Assembly: GCF_900232905.1 (NCBI RefSeq) | Contig: NZ_OCTQ01000002.1 | Coordinates: 310,001-374,000 of the forward strand | Source: Miniphocaeibacter massiliensis | GTDB taxonomy: Bacteria > Bacillota > Clostridia > Tissierellales > Peptoniphilaceae | Direction: 5' to 3' | DNA: 64,000 nt | Shown here: positions 18,174 to 26,730 of the stretch, in pieces | How the letters are laid out: each line of letters starts with the position of its first letter | Numbering within the stretch: position 1 is the first letter of the stretch | Position numbers and translations under genes: made by a program | The notes under the pieces: model-generated | The model's input: only the letters and a program-made list of their open reading frames with translations | Told to the model about the DNA's origin: nothing | Databases searched by the model: none

Positions 18174-19106
18174 CTATTCGGTAAATAAAGATGTTGAATA
18201 GTATCTATCTCCACTATCTGGAAATATAACAACTATATTTTTATTTTCAAATTCTTCTCTTTTAGACAATTCAATTGCTGCATAAAGAGCAGCTCCTGAA
18301 GAAATTCCTACAAGTATTCCTTCTTCTTTTGCCAGTAATTTGCCATATTCAAATGCCTTTTCGTTTTCTACTGTTATTACTTCATCATAAATATTTGTAT
18401 TTAAAATCTTTGGAACAAAACCTGCACCTATACCTTGAATTTTATGAGACCCCGCCTCACCTTTAGATAAAACTGGAGATGTCGATGGCTCTACTGCTAT
18501 AATCTTAATATTACTATTCTTATTTTTAAGATATTCTCCTGCTCCAGTTATTGTTCCACCTGTACCAACTCCAGCTACAAAAACATCCACTTTTCCATCT
18601 AAATCTTCCCAAATTTCTGGACCTGTTGTTGATTTATGAGCCAATACATTTGCCATATTGTCAAATTGCAAAGGAATATAAGAGTCTTCCATTTCTTCTC
18701 CTAATTCTTCTGCCTTAGCTATTGCTCCTTTCATACCTTTGTCACCTGGAGTTAATAATAATTCAGCCCCTAATGCTTTTAGAATATTTCTTCTTTCTAC
18801 CGACATAGTTTCTGGCATAGTTAGTATAATCTTATAACCTTTAACAGTTGCTATTGCTGCAAGACCTATTCCCGTATTTCCTGAAGTAGGTTCAATTATA
18901 GTATATCCTTCTTTTAATTCTCCACTTTTTTCTGCCTCTTCTATCATAAACTTAGCCGCTCTATCTTTAACGCTTCCCTCTGGGTTCAAATATTCCAACT
19001 TTGCTAATATATTTGCTTTTAACCCTAAAGATTTCTTTATATTATTCAATTCTAAAATTGGTGTATTTCCTATAATATCTAAAATGTCTTTATATATTTT
19101 AGCCAT
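18174..19106 (-). CDS. cysK: Cysteine synthase (O-acetylserine sulfhydrylase)
   Basis: 310 residues; makes cysteine from O-acetylserine and sulfide with pyridoxal phosphate. The Schiff-base Lys47 lies in PEGSVKDRA, PTSGNTG at 74-80 binds the substrate carboxylate, and GTGGTITG binds the PLP phosphate. Length and motifs fit CysK rather than cystathionine beta-synthase. AAGGAG precedes the ATG. It is transcribed alone, divergently from hydE, with its own terminator. No serine acetyltransferase gene is nearby. Confidence 0.95.
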   Translation of the reverse strand: MAKIYKDILDIIGNTPILELNNIKKSLGLKANILAKLEYLNPEGSVKDRAAKFMIEEAEKSGELKEGYTIIEPTSGNTGIGLAAIATVKGYKIILTMPETMSVERRNILKALGAELLLTPGDKGMKGAIAKAEELGEEMEDSYIPLQFDNMANVLAHKSTTGPEIWEDLDGKVDVFVAGVGTGGTITGAGEYLKNKNSNIKIIAVEPSTSPVLSKGEAGSHKIQGIGAGFVPKILNTNIYDEVITVENEKAFEYGKLLAKEEGILVGISSGAALYAAIELSKREEFENKNIVVIFPDSGDRYYSTSLFTE

Positions 19107-19216
19107 ATCATTCTCCTTTTCTATGTTTTGGTTACATACATTATATTACCCAAGTTAATAAAAATAAATATTTTTTTATAGTATAATTGGTTATATATTT
19201 ATACTATGGAGGATTA

Positions 19217-20254
19217 ATGAATAATTTAATAGAAAAATTATATGAAAAAAGAAATTTAAATGATAATGAATTTTTTGAAATTCTTAAATCTACAACTTAT
19301 GATAATAACCTTAGATTATTAGCAAATAAAAAAAGATTAGAAATTTATGATAATTTTGTATATATAAGAGGACTAATTGAAATATCTAACTACTGTAAAA
19401 ACAATTGTTTCTACTGTGGTATAAGATCTTCTAACAAAAATGTTGATAGGTATCACCTAAATAAAACTGATATATTAAAATGTTGTCATGAAGGTTATAA
19501 ACTTGGATTTAGAACTTTTGTACTTCAAGGTGGAGAAGACGTTTTTTATACCGATGAAATATTAATAGATATTATATCAGAAATTAGAAATAATTTTATG
19601 GACTGTGCAATTACTCTTTCTTTGGGTGAGAGAACTTATGAAAGTTACAAAAAATTATATCAAGCAGGTGCAAATAGATATTTATTGAGACATGAAACTG
19701 CAAACTCTTTACATTATAATCAGCTTCACCCAAAAAACATGAAACTGTCTAACAGACAAGAAGCCCTTTTTAATTTAAAGAAAATAGGTTTTCAAGTAGG
19801 TTCTGGAATGATGGTTGGTTCACCATATCAAAGATTAGAATATATTGTTGAAGATTTAAGGTTTTTACAAAAACTTCAGCCTGATATGATTGGAATAGGT
19901 CCTTATTTAACTCATAAAGATACACCTTTTAAAAACTTTGAAAATGGAGATATGAATTTAACTTTAAAATTAATATCTATATTAAGATTAATGTTTCCTT
20001 ATTCTCTAATACCTTCTACTACTGCACTTGGCACCATTCATCCAAAAGGTAGAGAATTAGGATTACAAGCCGGTGGCAATGTTGTGATGCCGAATTTATC
20101 TCCTTCCAATGTTAGAAGCAAATATGAACTGTACAATAACAAAGTTTATTCTGGTTCAGAGGCTGCTGAAAGTATTGCTAAACTAAAAAAAGTTGTTCAC
20201 GATGCTGGTTATGAAATTATCGTAGCTAGAGGTGATGTAAAAAAAAGCAGGTAG
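19217..20254 (+). CDS. hydE: [FeFe]-hydrogenase maturation radical SAM protein HydE
   Basis: 345 residues from the ATG at 19217 behind GGAGG. The radical SAM cluster motif CX3CX2C is Cys60, Cys64 and Cys67 (EISNYCKNNCFYCGIR), and ALGTIHPKGRELGLQAGG and VVMPNLSP near the C-terminus are typical of HydE. With HydG and HydF it builds the diiron cofactor of [FeFe]-hydrogenase. Neither partner nor a hydrogenase is in this window. Related HydE-like/PylB enzymes are a possible alternative, but the C-terminal motifs favour HydE. A -10 box TATAAT is at 19182. Confidence 0.88.
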   Translation: MNNLIEKLYEKRNLNDNEFFEILKSTTYDNNLRLLANKKRLEIYDNFVYIRGLIEISNYCKNNCFYCGIRSSNKNVDRYHLNKTDILKCCHEGYKLGFRTFVLQGGEDVFYTDEILIDIISEIRNNFMDCAITLSLGERTYESYKKLYQAGANRYLLRHETANSLHYNQLHPKNMKLSNRQEALFNLKKIGFQVGSGMMVGSPYQRLEYIVEDLRFLQKLQPDMIGIGPYLTHKDTPFKNFENGDMNLTLKLISILRLMFPYSLIPSTTALGTIHPKGRELGLQAGGNVVMPNLSPSNVRSKYELYNNKVYSGSEAAESIAKLKKVVHDAGYEIIVARGDVKKSR

Positions 20255-20272
20255 TACTAACTACTTGCTTTT
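20243..20272. terminator. Bidirectional terminator between hydE and fdhD
   Basis: AAAAGCAGGTAGT pairs with ACTACTTGCTTTT (one G-T pair) around ACTA. It overlaps both convergent gene ends. Confidence 0.8.
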
Positions 20273-21051
20273 ATTCTATAACTATTAGAGTAAATATGAT
20301 ATCTTTCATTTCTTGCAAATCCACATAAGGTTATACCCATATCTTTTGCTATTTCTATTCCTAAGTTTGTAGGCGCTGATCGAGATATTATTATAGGAAT
20401 CTCCATTTTACAAATTTTAAGAACTATTTCCGAAGATAATCTCCCCGTAAATACTATTATTTTATTTTCCATTGATATATTATTTAAAAAGCAATATCCT
20501 GCTATTTTATCTAAAGTATTATGTCTTCCTATATCTTCCATAAAACAAATTACTTTTCCATCTTCAATTAAAGCTGCACAGTGAACTCCTCCTGTTTTTT
20601 CAAAAAGTTCTGCTTTTTGCTCTAATAATCCTATTTGTTTTGTTATCTGAGAATCTAAAACACTTATATTAGATTCATTTTTTTTACATAATATTGCATC
20701 ATTAGCATAATAAAATGATGTTCTAGCTCTACCACAACAACTATTAAAGCTCTTCATAAAATATCGAGTTTCTAATTCTTTATTGAATCCTTCTATATCT
20801 ATTAAAATTTTATTTTCATTTTCTAATACATAAATATCTTTTAATCTATTCTTATCTCTTAAAATTCCTTCCGACCATAAAAATCCTACTGCCATTTCTT
20901 CCAAGTTAAATGGTGAACATACAATACTTGTAAACTCTTCATCGTTCAAAAATATAGCATAGGCTTTTTCTTCTACAACTAATTCTTCACTATCAAGAAT
21001 TTCTCCATTTTTATATGTTTTTACATCATAATTCAAATAATTTTTATTCAT
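20257..21051 (-). CDS. fdhD: Formate dehydrogenase accessory sulfurtransferase FdhD
   Basis: 264 residues. FdhD passes sulfur from a cysteine desulfurase to the bis-MGD molybdenum or tungsten cofactor of formate dehydrogenase. The cysteine loop is FNSCCGRA (Cys105, Cys106), compared with the CxxC loop in E. coli. Later conserved blocks are GVHCAAL, EDIGRHNTLDKIAG, GRLSSEIVLK and SRSAPTNLGIEIAKDMGITLCGFAR. GAGG lies before the ATG. It follows the LysR gene by 11 bp; no formate dehydrogenase gene is visible. Confidence 0.92.
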   Translation of the reverse strand: MNKNYLNYDVKTYKNGEILDSEELVVEEKAYAIFLNDEEFTSIVCSPFNLEEMAVGFLWSEGILRDKNRLKDIYVLENENKILIDIEGFNKELETRYFMKSFNSCCGRARTSFYYANDAILCKKNESNISVLDSQITKQIGLLEQKAELFEKTGGVHCAALIEDGKVICFMEDIGRHNTLDKIAGYCFLNNISMENKIIVFTGRLSSEIVLKICKMEIPIIISRSAPTNLGIEIAKDMGITLCGFARNERYHIYSNSYRIKASS

Positions 21052-21062
21052 TAATACCTCTT

Positions 21063-22007
21063 TTAAAAATCTACTTCTTTAACAATTTTCAAAAACTCTT
21101 TAACTGCTTTGTTCAAAAACTTATTTCTTTTATAATAGAAAGAAATATCTCTATCTGATTCATAATTATTTAGTTTATACAAGTTAATATTAGGATTTGG
21201 TCCAACATTTTTTATTAAAAAATCACTTATAAAAGAAATTCCTATACCATATGAAGTTAAATTATACGAAGTAATTTGTTGCTCTATTTCAAGTATAACT
21301 TTAGGCTTTATATTTTCATATATAAGTTTTTTATTTGCTCTTTTCCTCGTGTCATTTCCTTCTTTTAAAAGTATAAATGGATCATTTTCAAAAATCTTAA
21401 GTGGTATTGAATCCACTTCATGTTCTAAAAATCTACCAGATTTAACATCTTCATATTTTAATGCAAATTCTTCAACTGCTTTATTTGATTTCATTCTTTT
21501 AGGCACTGCTAATAATATATTATCCTTTTGCTGGAATTGCTTACAATATTCTGTTTCATCATATTTATAGTTATCAATTGCAATATCTATAGTTCCATCA
21601 TCTAAATATTTCATTAAGTTTGATGATTTAGCTTCAATTATATCTATATTTATTTTCGGATATCTCTTTATAAACTCTGAAACTATTGGTGGTAACATAT
21701 AAGAAGTATATTGATGAGTTCCACCTATCCCAACTTTGCCTGCCTTTAGATCCTCTACATCATTTATGTATTCGCTAAAATTACTCTCAAGTTGTAGTAT
21801 TCCTTCAATTGTTTTTATATATTTCATTCCAATTTCTGTAATACCTATAGGTTTTGTCGATCTATCAAAGATATCATAACCTATTTCTTTTTCTATTCTT
21901 TTTATTGTACCACTTAAAGAAGGTTGTGAAATATACAAATTATTTGCCGCCTTAGAAAAACTTCTTTCTTTATATACTTCATATACATATTCTATTCCTG
22001 TAAACAT
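21063..22007 (-). CDS. LysR-family transcriptional regulator
   Basis: 314 residues: N-terminal winged helix-turn-helix (SFSKAANNLYISQPSLSGTIKRIEKEIG, about 15-42) and a C-terminal periplasmic-binding-like effector domain (about 90-300). It is divergent from aspA across a 115-bp gap and directly upstream of fdhD. Family practice suggests it controls the divergent gene and its own operon. The ligand is unknown. Confidence 0.9.
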   Translation of the reverse strand: MFTGIEYVYEVYKERSFSKAANNLYISQPSLSGTIKRIEKEIGYDIFDRSTKPIGITEIGMKYIKTIEGILQLESNFSEYINDVEDLKAGKVGIGGTHQYTSYMLPPIVSEFIKRYPKINIDIIEAKSSNLMKYLDDGTIDIAIDNYKYDETEYCKQFQQKDNILLAVPKRMKSNKAVEEFALKYEDVKSGRFLEHEVDSIPLKIFENDPFILLKEGNDTRKRANKKLIYENIKPKVILEIEQQITSYNLTSYGIGISFISDFLIKNVGPNPNINLYKLNNYESDRDISFYYKRNKFLNKAVKEFLKIVKEVDF

Positions 22008-22122
22008 TATAACTCCTAACCTATACTTATATGATATTATTTGTATTTGATTATATAGTATTCCAATAATAAAATATAATCAAGAAAAAGATAGATTAAT
22101 TATTTAATTTAGGAGGATTATC

Positions 22123-23517
22123 ATGAATAAATATAGATTAGAATCTGACTCTGTAGGAGAACTTGAAGTACCTAAAGATGCATATTATGGTGTTCAAGCC
22201 TTAAGAGCAAAAAACAATTTTAATATTACTGGCAGAATAATTCACAAAAATTTAATTATAGCTCTTGCTGAAATAAAAAAAGCTTCCGCTTTGACAAATA
22301 CTCAAACCGGTGAACTTGATACAGCAATAGGTAATGCTATTGTTAAGGCTTGTGACGAAATTATTAACGGAAAATACCATGACCAATTTATCGTAGATCC
22401 TATTCAAGGTGGTGCAGGAACTTCAGCCAATATGAATGCAAATGAAGTAATTGCCAATATAGCTTTAGAAATACTTGGAACTGAAAAAGGAAACTACTCT
22501 TTAGTACATCCTAATGATCATGTAAATATGAGTCAATCTACAAATGATGTATTTCCAACAGCTGGAAAAATATCTACTATTAGATTGTTACAAGGACTTA
22601 AAGTAGAGGTTAAAAGACTATATTCTGAGTTAGTAAAAAAATCTGTTGAGTTTAATGATGTTATTAAAATGGGAAGAACTCAACTTGAAGATGCTGTTCC
22701 TATTACTTTAGGTCAAGAATTTAAAGCATACAGTGAAGCTATAAAAAGAGATATTAAAAGAATCGACTTAGCGATAGAAGAATTAGAGCATGTTAATATG
22801 GGTGCTACCGCTATAGGTACAGGTATAAATGCTAGTCCAGAATATATAGCAATGATAGTTCCAAATCTAGATAAAATAACTAATTTAAATTTAAAACAAT
22901 CATTAAATTTAATAGACGGAACTCAAAATTTAGATGGGTTTACAATAGTATCTGGATATTTAAAAGCATTAGCTGTAAGTTTATCTAAAATTGCAAATGA
23001 CTTAAGATTAATGAACTCTGGACCTAGAGCAGGACTATCTGAAATAAATTTACCTGCTAAACAAAATGGTTCTTCAATAATGCCTGGTAAGATAAATCCT
23101 GTTATTCCTGAAGTTATAAATCAAATAGCCTTTAACGTTATAGGTAATGATACTACTATTACTATGGCCTGTGAAGGTGGACAATTAGAATTAAATGCAT
23201 TTGAGCCTATAATATTTTATAATCTATTTGAATCTATTGAAACTTTAACTAATGGAATAAAAACATTTACAGATAATGCAATAATCGATTTAGAAGCTAA
23301 CAAAGAAAATTGTAAGAGACATGTAGATAATTCAATAGGATTAATAACTGCAATAAATCCTTATATTGGATATCAAAAATCTGCTATGATAGCTAAAAAA
23401 GCTTTGAAATCTGGTAAAACCATTAAGGATATTGTAGCTGAATTTAACATAATGTCAGAGGATAAATTAAATACTATTTTAAATCCTTATGATATGATTA
23501 AACCTAAGGAAAAGTAA
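22123..23517 (+). CDS. aspA: Aspartate ammonia-lyase (aspartase)
   Basis: 464 residues; reversibly converts aspartate to fumarate and ammonia. The catalytic-loop signature GSSIMPGKINP is at 316-326, with GTSANMNANEV at 99-109. GRTQLEDAVP at 184-193 has the Gln typical of aspartase, where fumarase has His. AGGAGG precedes the ATG. Divergent from a LysR regulator, its likely controller. A monocistronic unit closed by an unusually long terminator. In anaerobes it feeds fumarate respiration or aspartate fermentation. Confidence 0.93.
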   Translation: MNKYRLESDSVGELEVPKDAYYGVQALRAKNNFNITGRIIHKNLIIALAEIKKASALTNTQTGELDTAIGNAIVKACDEIINGKYHDQFIVDPIQGGAGTSANMNANEVIANIALEILGTEKGNYSLVHPNDHVNMSQSTNDVFPTAGKISTIRLLQGLKVEVKRLYSELVKKSVEFNDVIKMGRTQLEDAVPITLGQEFKAYSEAIKRDIKRIDLAIEELEHVNMGATAIGTGINASPEYIAMIVPNLDKITNLNLKQSLNLIDGTQNLDGFTIVSGYLKALAVSLSKIANDLRLMNSGPRAGLSEINLPAKQNGSSIMPGKINPVIPEVINQIAFNVIGNDTTITMACEGGQLELNAFEPIIFYNLFESIETLTNGIKTFTDNAIIDLEANKENCKRHVDNSIGLITAINPYIGYQKSAMIAKKALKSGKTIKDIVAEFNIMSEDKLNTILNPYDMIKPKEK

Positions 23518-23532
23518 TAAATATAAATTTTA

Positions 23533-23583
23533 CCAATAAAGAAAAAGATCTTACTTAACTAGTAAGATCTTTTTCTTTATTGG
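23533..23583. terminator. Very strong bidirectional terminator
   Basis: A 23-bp stem (each arm runs through CCAATAAAGAAAAAGATCTT to ACT, then its complement) around TAACT. It separates aspA from the convergent sulfatase gene. Confidence 0.88.
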
Positions 23584-23587
23584 TTTA

Positions 23588-25084
23588 TTATTTTTTCTTT
23601 ACAGGACTTCCTAGCGCTTCATCATAATCTTCCTGTAGTATTTTTTCATTATAGAAAGTTGAGTTTTTCTTAAGCTCTTCATCTATATAATCAAACCCAT
23701 ATTTTTCTAATAATGTTTTTTCTCCAGAATATAAGTTAACTCCTAAACCTAATTTATTACCTTCTATTTCTGCTCCAATACTAGCTAATATTGTTGGAGC
23801 CATATCAAATGTTGAAAAATTTCTATTTTTATTATTTTTAGCTTCTATTCTTGGATTTATTATAGTATTGTAAACTGTTCTTTCATAGTTCTCTACCATG
23901 TTATTTGTATAGAAATTATCTTGCATTCCTAAGTGATCACCTATTACAACTATAGTAGTATCTTCATAAAAGTCTTGTTGTTTTGCCCATTCTATAAAAT
24001 CACCTATTTGACTAGATGAATGTGAATACACATTCTCATATTGTGTATCATATTTTAAAGGTGCTCCTTCTTCCAAGTAACCATCTCTATAGTGTGTATT
24101 TACTGTTTCTATTACTAAATTAAATGGTTTATCTTCTTGAGCCAATTTTAAAGCTTCTTCTTTAGACCACTGGAATAAATGTGAATCATCATATCCCCAC
24201 CAAACTTTATCTTCCCTGTTATAACGTCCAGTATTACAAGCGTAATTAAAATCAAAAATCTTATAATTTCCATGTCTTTGATATAATTGTTTTTTTCCAC
24301 CAAACTCAGCTTCTGACCCCATAATAACTTCCATATTATATCCTTCTTTTTGAAGAATATCTCCTAATCCATAAGCTCCTTCTAAGAATTTTTCTGACTT
24401 ATAGTCATTATTAGCAAATCCTTTTATTGGAAGTCCTGTTTGAGAAGCTGTCATTCCTGCTACTGTCCAAGATGTACCATCCAATTGTTTAAATCCACCA
24501 ACTTTATCTGTATCTGAAAAGTTAGTGTTATTTTTAGCATATTCTTCAAGTTCAGGCATTATAGTATAATTCCAACCACCGCCTGCTTCCTTACTTAAAA
24601 CAGCATTTTCCATAGACTCTGAATATATAATAATTAAATTTTGCTTTTTATCTGGAAACTTAATATCTACTTTACTAGCATCTACATAGTTTTCCTCTAT
24701 CATCTTAGATTCTACAAAAACAGCCTTTACATATTCATCGCCATTTAACATAACAAATGATACTGAAAAAGAAAATACCATTAACACCATAGCATAACCT
24801 ATTTTTATTCTGTGTAATTTCTTTTCAGAAACTTTTTTCTTTTTCTTTAGTATGTGTATAGGTAATAATAATAATAGTGTCAAAATTATAAATGGAATTA
24901 TACAAGTCTTAATACCTTCTATAACAACAGTTGGTTCAGCTGTTTCAACACCTTTATTTAAGTGATACATTATCTCTTTTAGCCCTTGTCTTTTATAGTT
25001 CATAGAAATATAAATTGTTGCCATTATTATTAAAGACGACAAGCCAAATAAAATCCCCGTTAATATATTACTAATTTTTTTCAT
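23588..25084 (-). CDS. OpgB/LtaS-like phosphoglycerol transferase (sulfatase fold)
   Basis: 498 residues with about three N-terminal membrane segments and an extracytoplasmic alkaline-phosphatase-superfamily domain. IIYSESMENA supplies the metal-binding Glu, DGTSWTVAGMTASQTG the nucleophilic Thr region, and VVIGDHLGMQ the metal-binding Asp and His. The GTSWTVAGM block is closer to OpgB/MdoB phosphoglycerol transferases than to classic LtaS. Probable role: moving glycerol-phosphate onto a surface glycan or lipid. It lies 34 bp after a small membrane protein gene. Confidence 0.83.
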   Translation of the reverse strand: MKKISNILTGILFGLSSLIIMATIYISMNYKRQGLKEIMYHLNKGVETAEPTVVIEGIKTCIIPFIILTLLLLLPIHILKKKKKVSEKKLHRIKIGYAMVLMVFSFSVSFVMLNGDEYVKAVFVESKMIEENYVDASKVDIKFPDKKQNLIIIYSESMENAVLSKEAGGGWNYTIMPELEEYAKNNTNFSDTDKVGGFKQLDGTSWTVAGMTASQTGLPIKGFANNDYKSEKFLEGAYGLGDILQKEGYNMEVIMGSEAEFGGKKQLYQRHGNYKIFDFNYACNTGRYNREDKVWWGYDDSHLFQWSKEEALKLAQEDKPFNLVIETVNTHYRDGYLEEGAPLKYDTQYENVYSHSSSQIGDFIEWAKQQDFYEDTTIVVIGDHLGMQDNFYTNNMVENYERTVYNTIINPRIEAKNNKNRNFSTFDMAPTILASIGAEIEGNKLGLGVNLYSGEKTLLEKYGFDYIDEELKKNSTFYNEKILQEDYDEALGSPVKKK

Positions 25085-25118
25085 AACCTCTCCTTAAACG
25101 TATTTAAAATTTTTATTT

Positions 25119-25310
25119 TTATTTTTTGATATATTTTTTATAATACATATATCCTAACAGTAAATATACAGATACTAACAGAATATATATTATTATTTTA
25201 AAATTGGAAATAACTTCTATGTTAACAAATAGTGAACTTAGTGTTTTTATCACAACAAATATCAATGCTAAATAAAAAATCACATTTACTAGTATACTAT
25301 TTTTTTTCAT
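25119..25310 (-). CDS. Small two-span membrane protein
   Basis: 63 residues with two hydrophobic segments (about 8-28 and 36-56) and a lysine-rich C-terminus. Its ATG overlaps the end of the macrodomain gene by 14 bp and it precedes the sulfatase gene by 34 bp. Family not recognised. Position suggests a partner of the phosphoglycerol transferase. Confidence 0.65.
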   Translation of the reverse strand: MKKNSILVNVIFYLALIFVVIKTLSSLFVNIEVISNFKIIIYILLVSVYLLLGYMYYKKYIKK

Positions 25311-26112
25311 TAATTCCCATCCTAATTATATTTGTATAGTTGTAATAATCTTCGTTGCTAAAAACATTAAAAATTACTTTTTTTATATACTTTGACCTAT
25401 TTAAAAAATCATTTACTGTTCCTATAGCTATTCTCGCTGCTAAATCTTTAGGAAATTTAAATTCACCTGTAGATATCGAGCAAAATACTATAGATTCCAA
25501 CATATTTTTTTCTGCTATCTTTAATGATTCATAGTAACATGAACTAAGTAGTTTCTTGTCTTTATCTTCTACTTTCGCATCTACTATAGGCCCTACTGTA
25601 TGTATTACATACTTACTAGGTAAATTATATCCTTTTGTAATTTTCGCCTTGCCAGTAGGTTCATCAAATCCTTGGCTTAACATTATATCATAACACTCAT
25701 TTCTAAGTTGAACACCTGCAAATGTATGTATTGCATTATCTATGCAGTAATGTAAAGGTAGTCTACAACCAAGTAGTTTTTTGTTAGCTGCATTTACTAT
25801 AGCATCAGCTTTAATACTTGTAATATCACCTTTCCATAAATACATTTTATTTGCATTTTCAATATCCAAAGATGCTATTTTTTCTAAGGATGTTAAACTA
25901 TCAATATCTACTATTCCTTTTTCAAGAATTTTATTTTTAAGATATTTATCTTGAATGGACAAAAATTTTTTTGATATCTTTTGAGGTTCTCTCACATTCA
26001 TTAAAGCTCTCAGTAATTTTTCACGTTCTTCTTCACTTTTAGGAATAGAATTAACACTCAAACTACTTCCTTCATCAATTAAAGTCTTAATCATAAATAT
26101 TATATCTTCCAT
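25297..26112 (-). CDS. Zinc-containing macrodomain protein (ADP-ribosyl hydrolase-like)
   Basis: 271 residues: a helical N-terminal extension (about 1-85) and a macrodomain with LWKGDITSIKADAIVNAAN, the zinc-binding insertion LLGCRLPLHYCID (Cys116, His121, Cys123), HTVGPIV and SISTGEFKFP. This is the Zn-Macro class, whose characterised members remove ADP-ribose from proteins. Those are often encoded with a sirtuin (SirTM) and lipoate genes; here none are adjacent. AGGTGA precedes the ATG. It heads a three-gene run with the small membrane protein and the sulfatase. Confidence 0.88.
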   Translation of the reverse strand: MEDIIFMIKTLIDEGSSLSVNSIPKSEEEREKLLRALMNVREPQKISKKFLSIQDKYLKNKILEKGIVDIDSLTSLEKIASLDIENANKMYLWKGDITSIKADAIVNAANKKLLGCRLPLHYCIDNAIHTFAGVQLRNECYDIMLSQGFDEPTGKAKITKGYNLPSKYVIHTVGPIVDAKVEDKDKKLLSSCYYESLKIAEKNMLESIVFCSISTGEFKFPKDLAARIAIGTVNDFLNRSKYIKKVIFNVFSNEDYYNYTNIIRMGINEKK

Positions 26113-26284
26113 TCTATCACCTATATACTATATTACACCATAATAGATGTGATTTTGTGTCAAAAATATTACATTTTTATTACAATAATTTAACATTAGT
26201 AGATTTATTTTGAATATTCTAAAATTCATATTAAATTATATAATACTTTTCTTAAATTTTTATTAAATTTTATTATAAACAAAA

Positions 26285-26312
26285 AAAACACCATAATACT
26301 AATTATGATGTT
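26285..26312 (-). terminator. Terminator of the shikimate operon
   Basis: AAACATCATAAT with its complement (one G-T pair) around TAGT on the minus strand, then eight Ts. It overlaps the aroQ stop codon. Confidence 0.85.
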
Positions 26313-26730
26313 TAACTAAATATTCAATTGCATCAATATATCCTTTAAATCCTCTACCCTTTATTGTTTGAATACAAGCTTTTCCAATATATGATATCTT
26401 CCTAAATTCTTCTCTTGTATCAGGATTAGATATATGGACTTCTACTGTTGGAATACCTACCGCTTTTACTACATCTAAAAGAGCTACTGAAGTATGTGTA
26501 TAAGCTGCTGGATTTATTACTATGCCATCAACTTTATTATATGAACATTGAATTTTGTCTACTAAATCACCTTCATGATTAGATTGGTAAATTTCAACTT
26601 CTATTTCCATACTCTTTGCTTTTCCTTTTATTAGTTCAATTAAATCATTATATGTTTCTTTACCATAAATTTCAGGCTCTCTTATTCCCAACATGTTAAT
26701 ATTAGGTCCATTAATTACAAGAATTCTCAT
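26299..26730 (-). CDS. aroQ: 3-dehydroquinate dehydratase, type II
   Basis: 143 residues from the ATG at 26730 (GGAGG upstream; 20-bp overlap with aroEK), not 26751. Third step of the shikimate pathway. Type II signatures: VINGPNINMLGIREPEIYG with the catalytic Tyr, YQSNHEGDLVDKI, GIVINPAAYTHTSVALLD and the catalytic His in VEVHISN. Last gene of the aro operon. Confidence 0.95.
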   Translation of the reverse strand: MRILVINGPNINMLGIREPEIYGKETYNDLIELIKGKAKSMEIEVEIYQSNHEGDLVDKIQCSYNKVDGIVINPAAYTHTSVALLDVVKAVGIPTVEVHISNPDTREEFRKISYIGKACIQTIKGRGFKGYIDAIEYLVKHHN

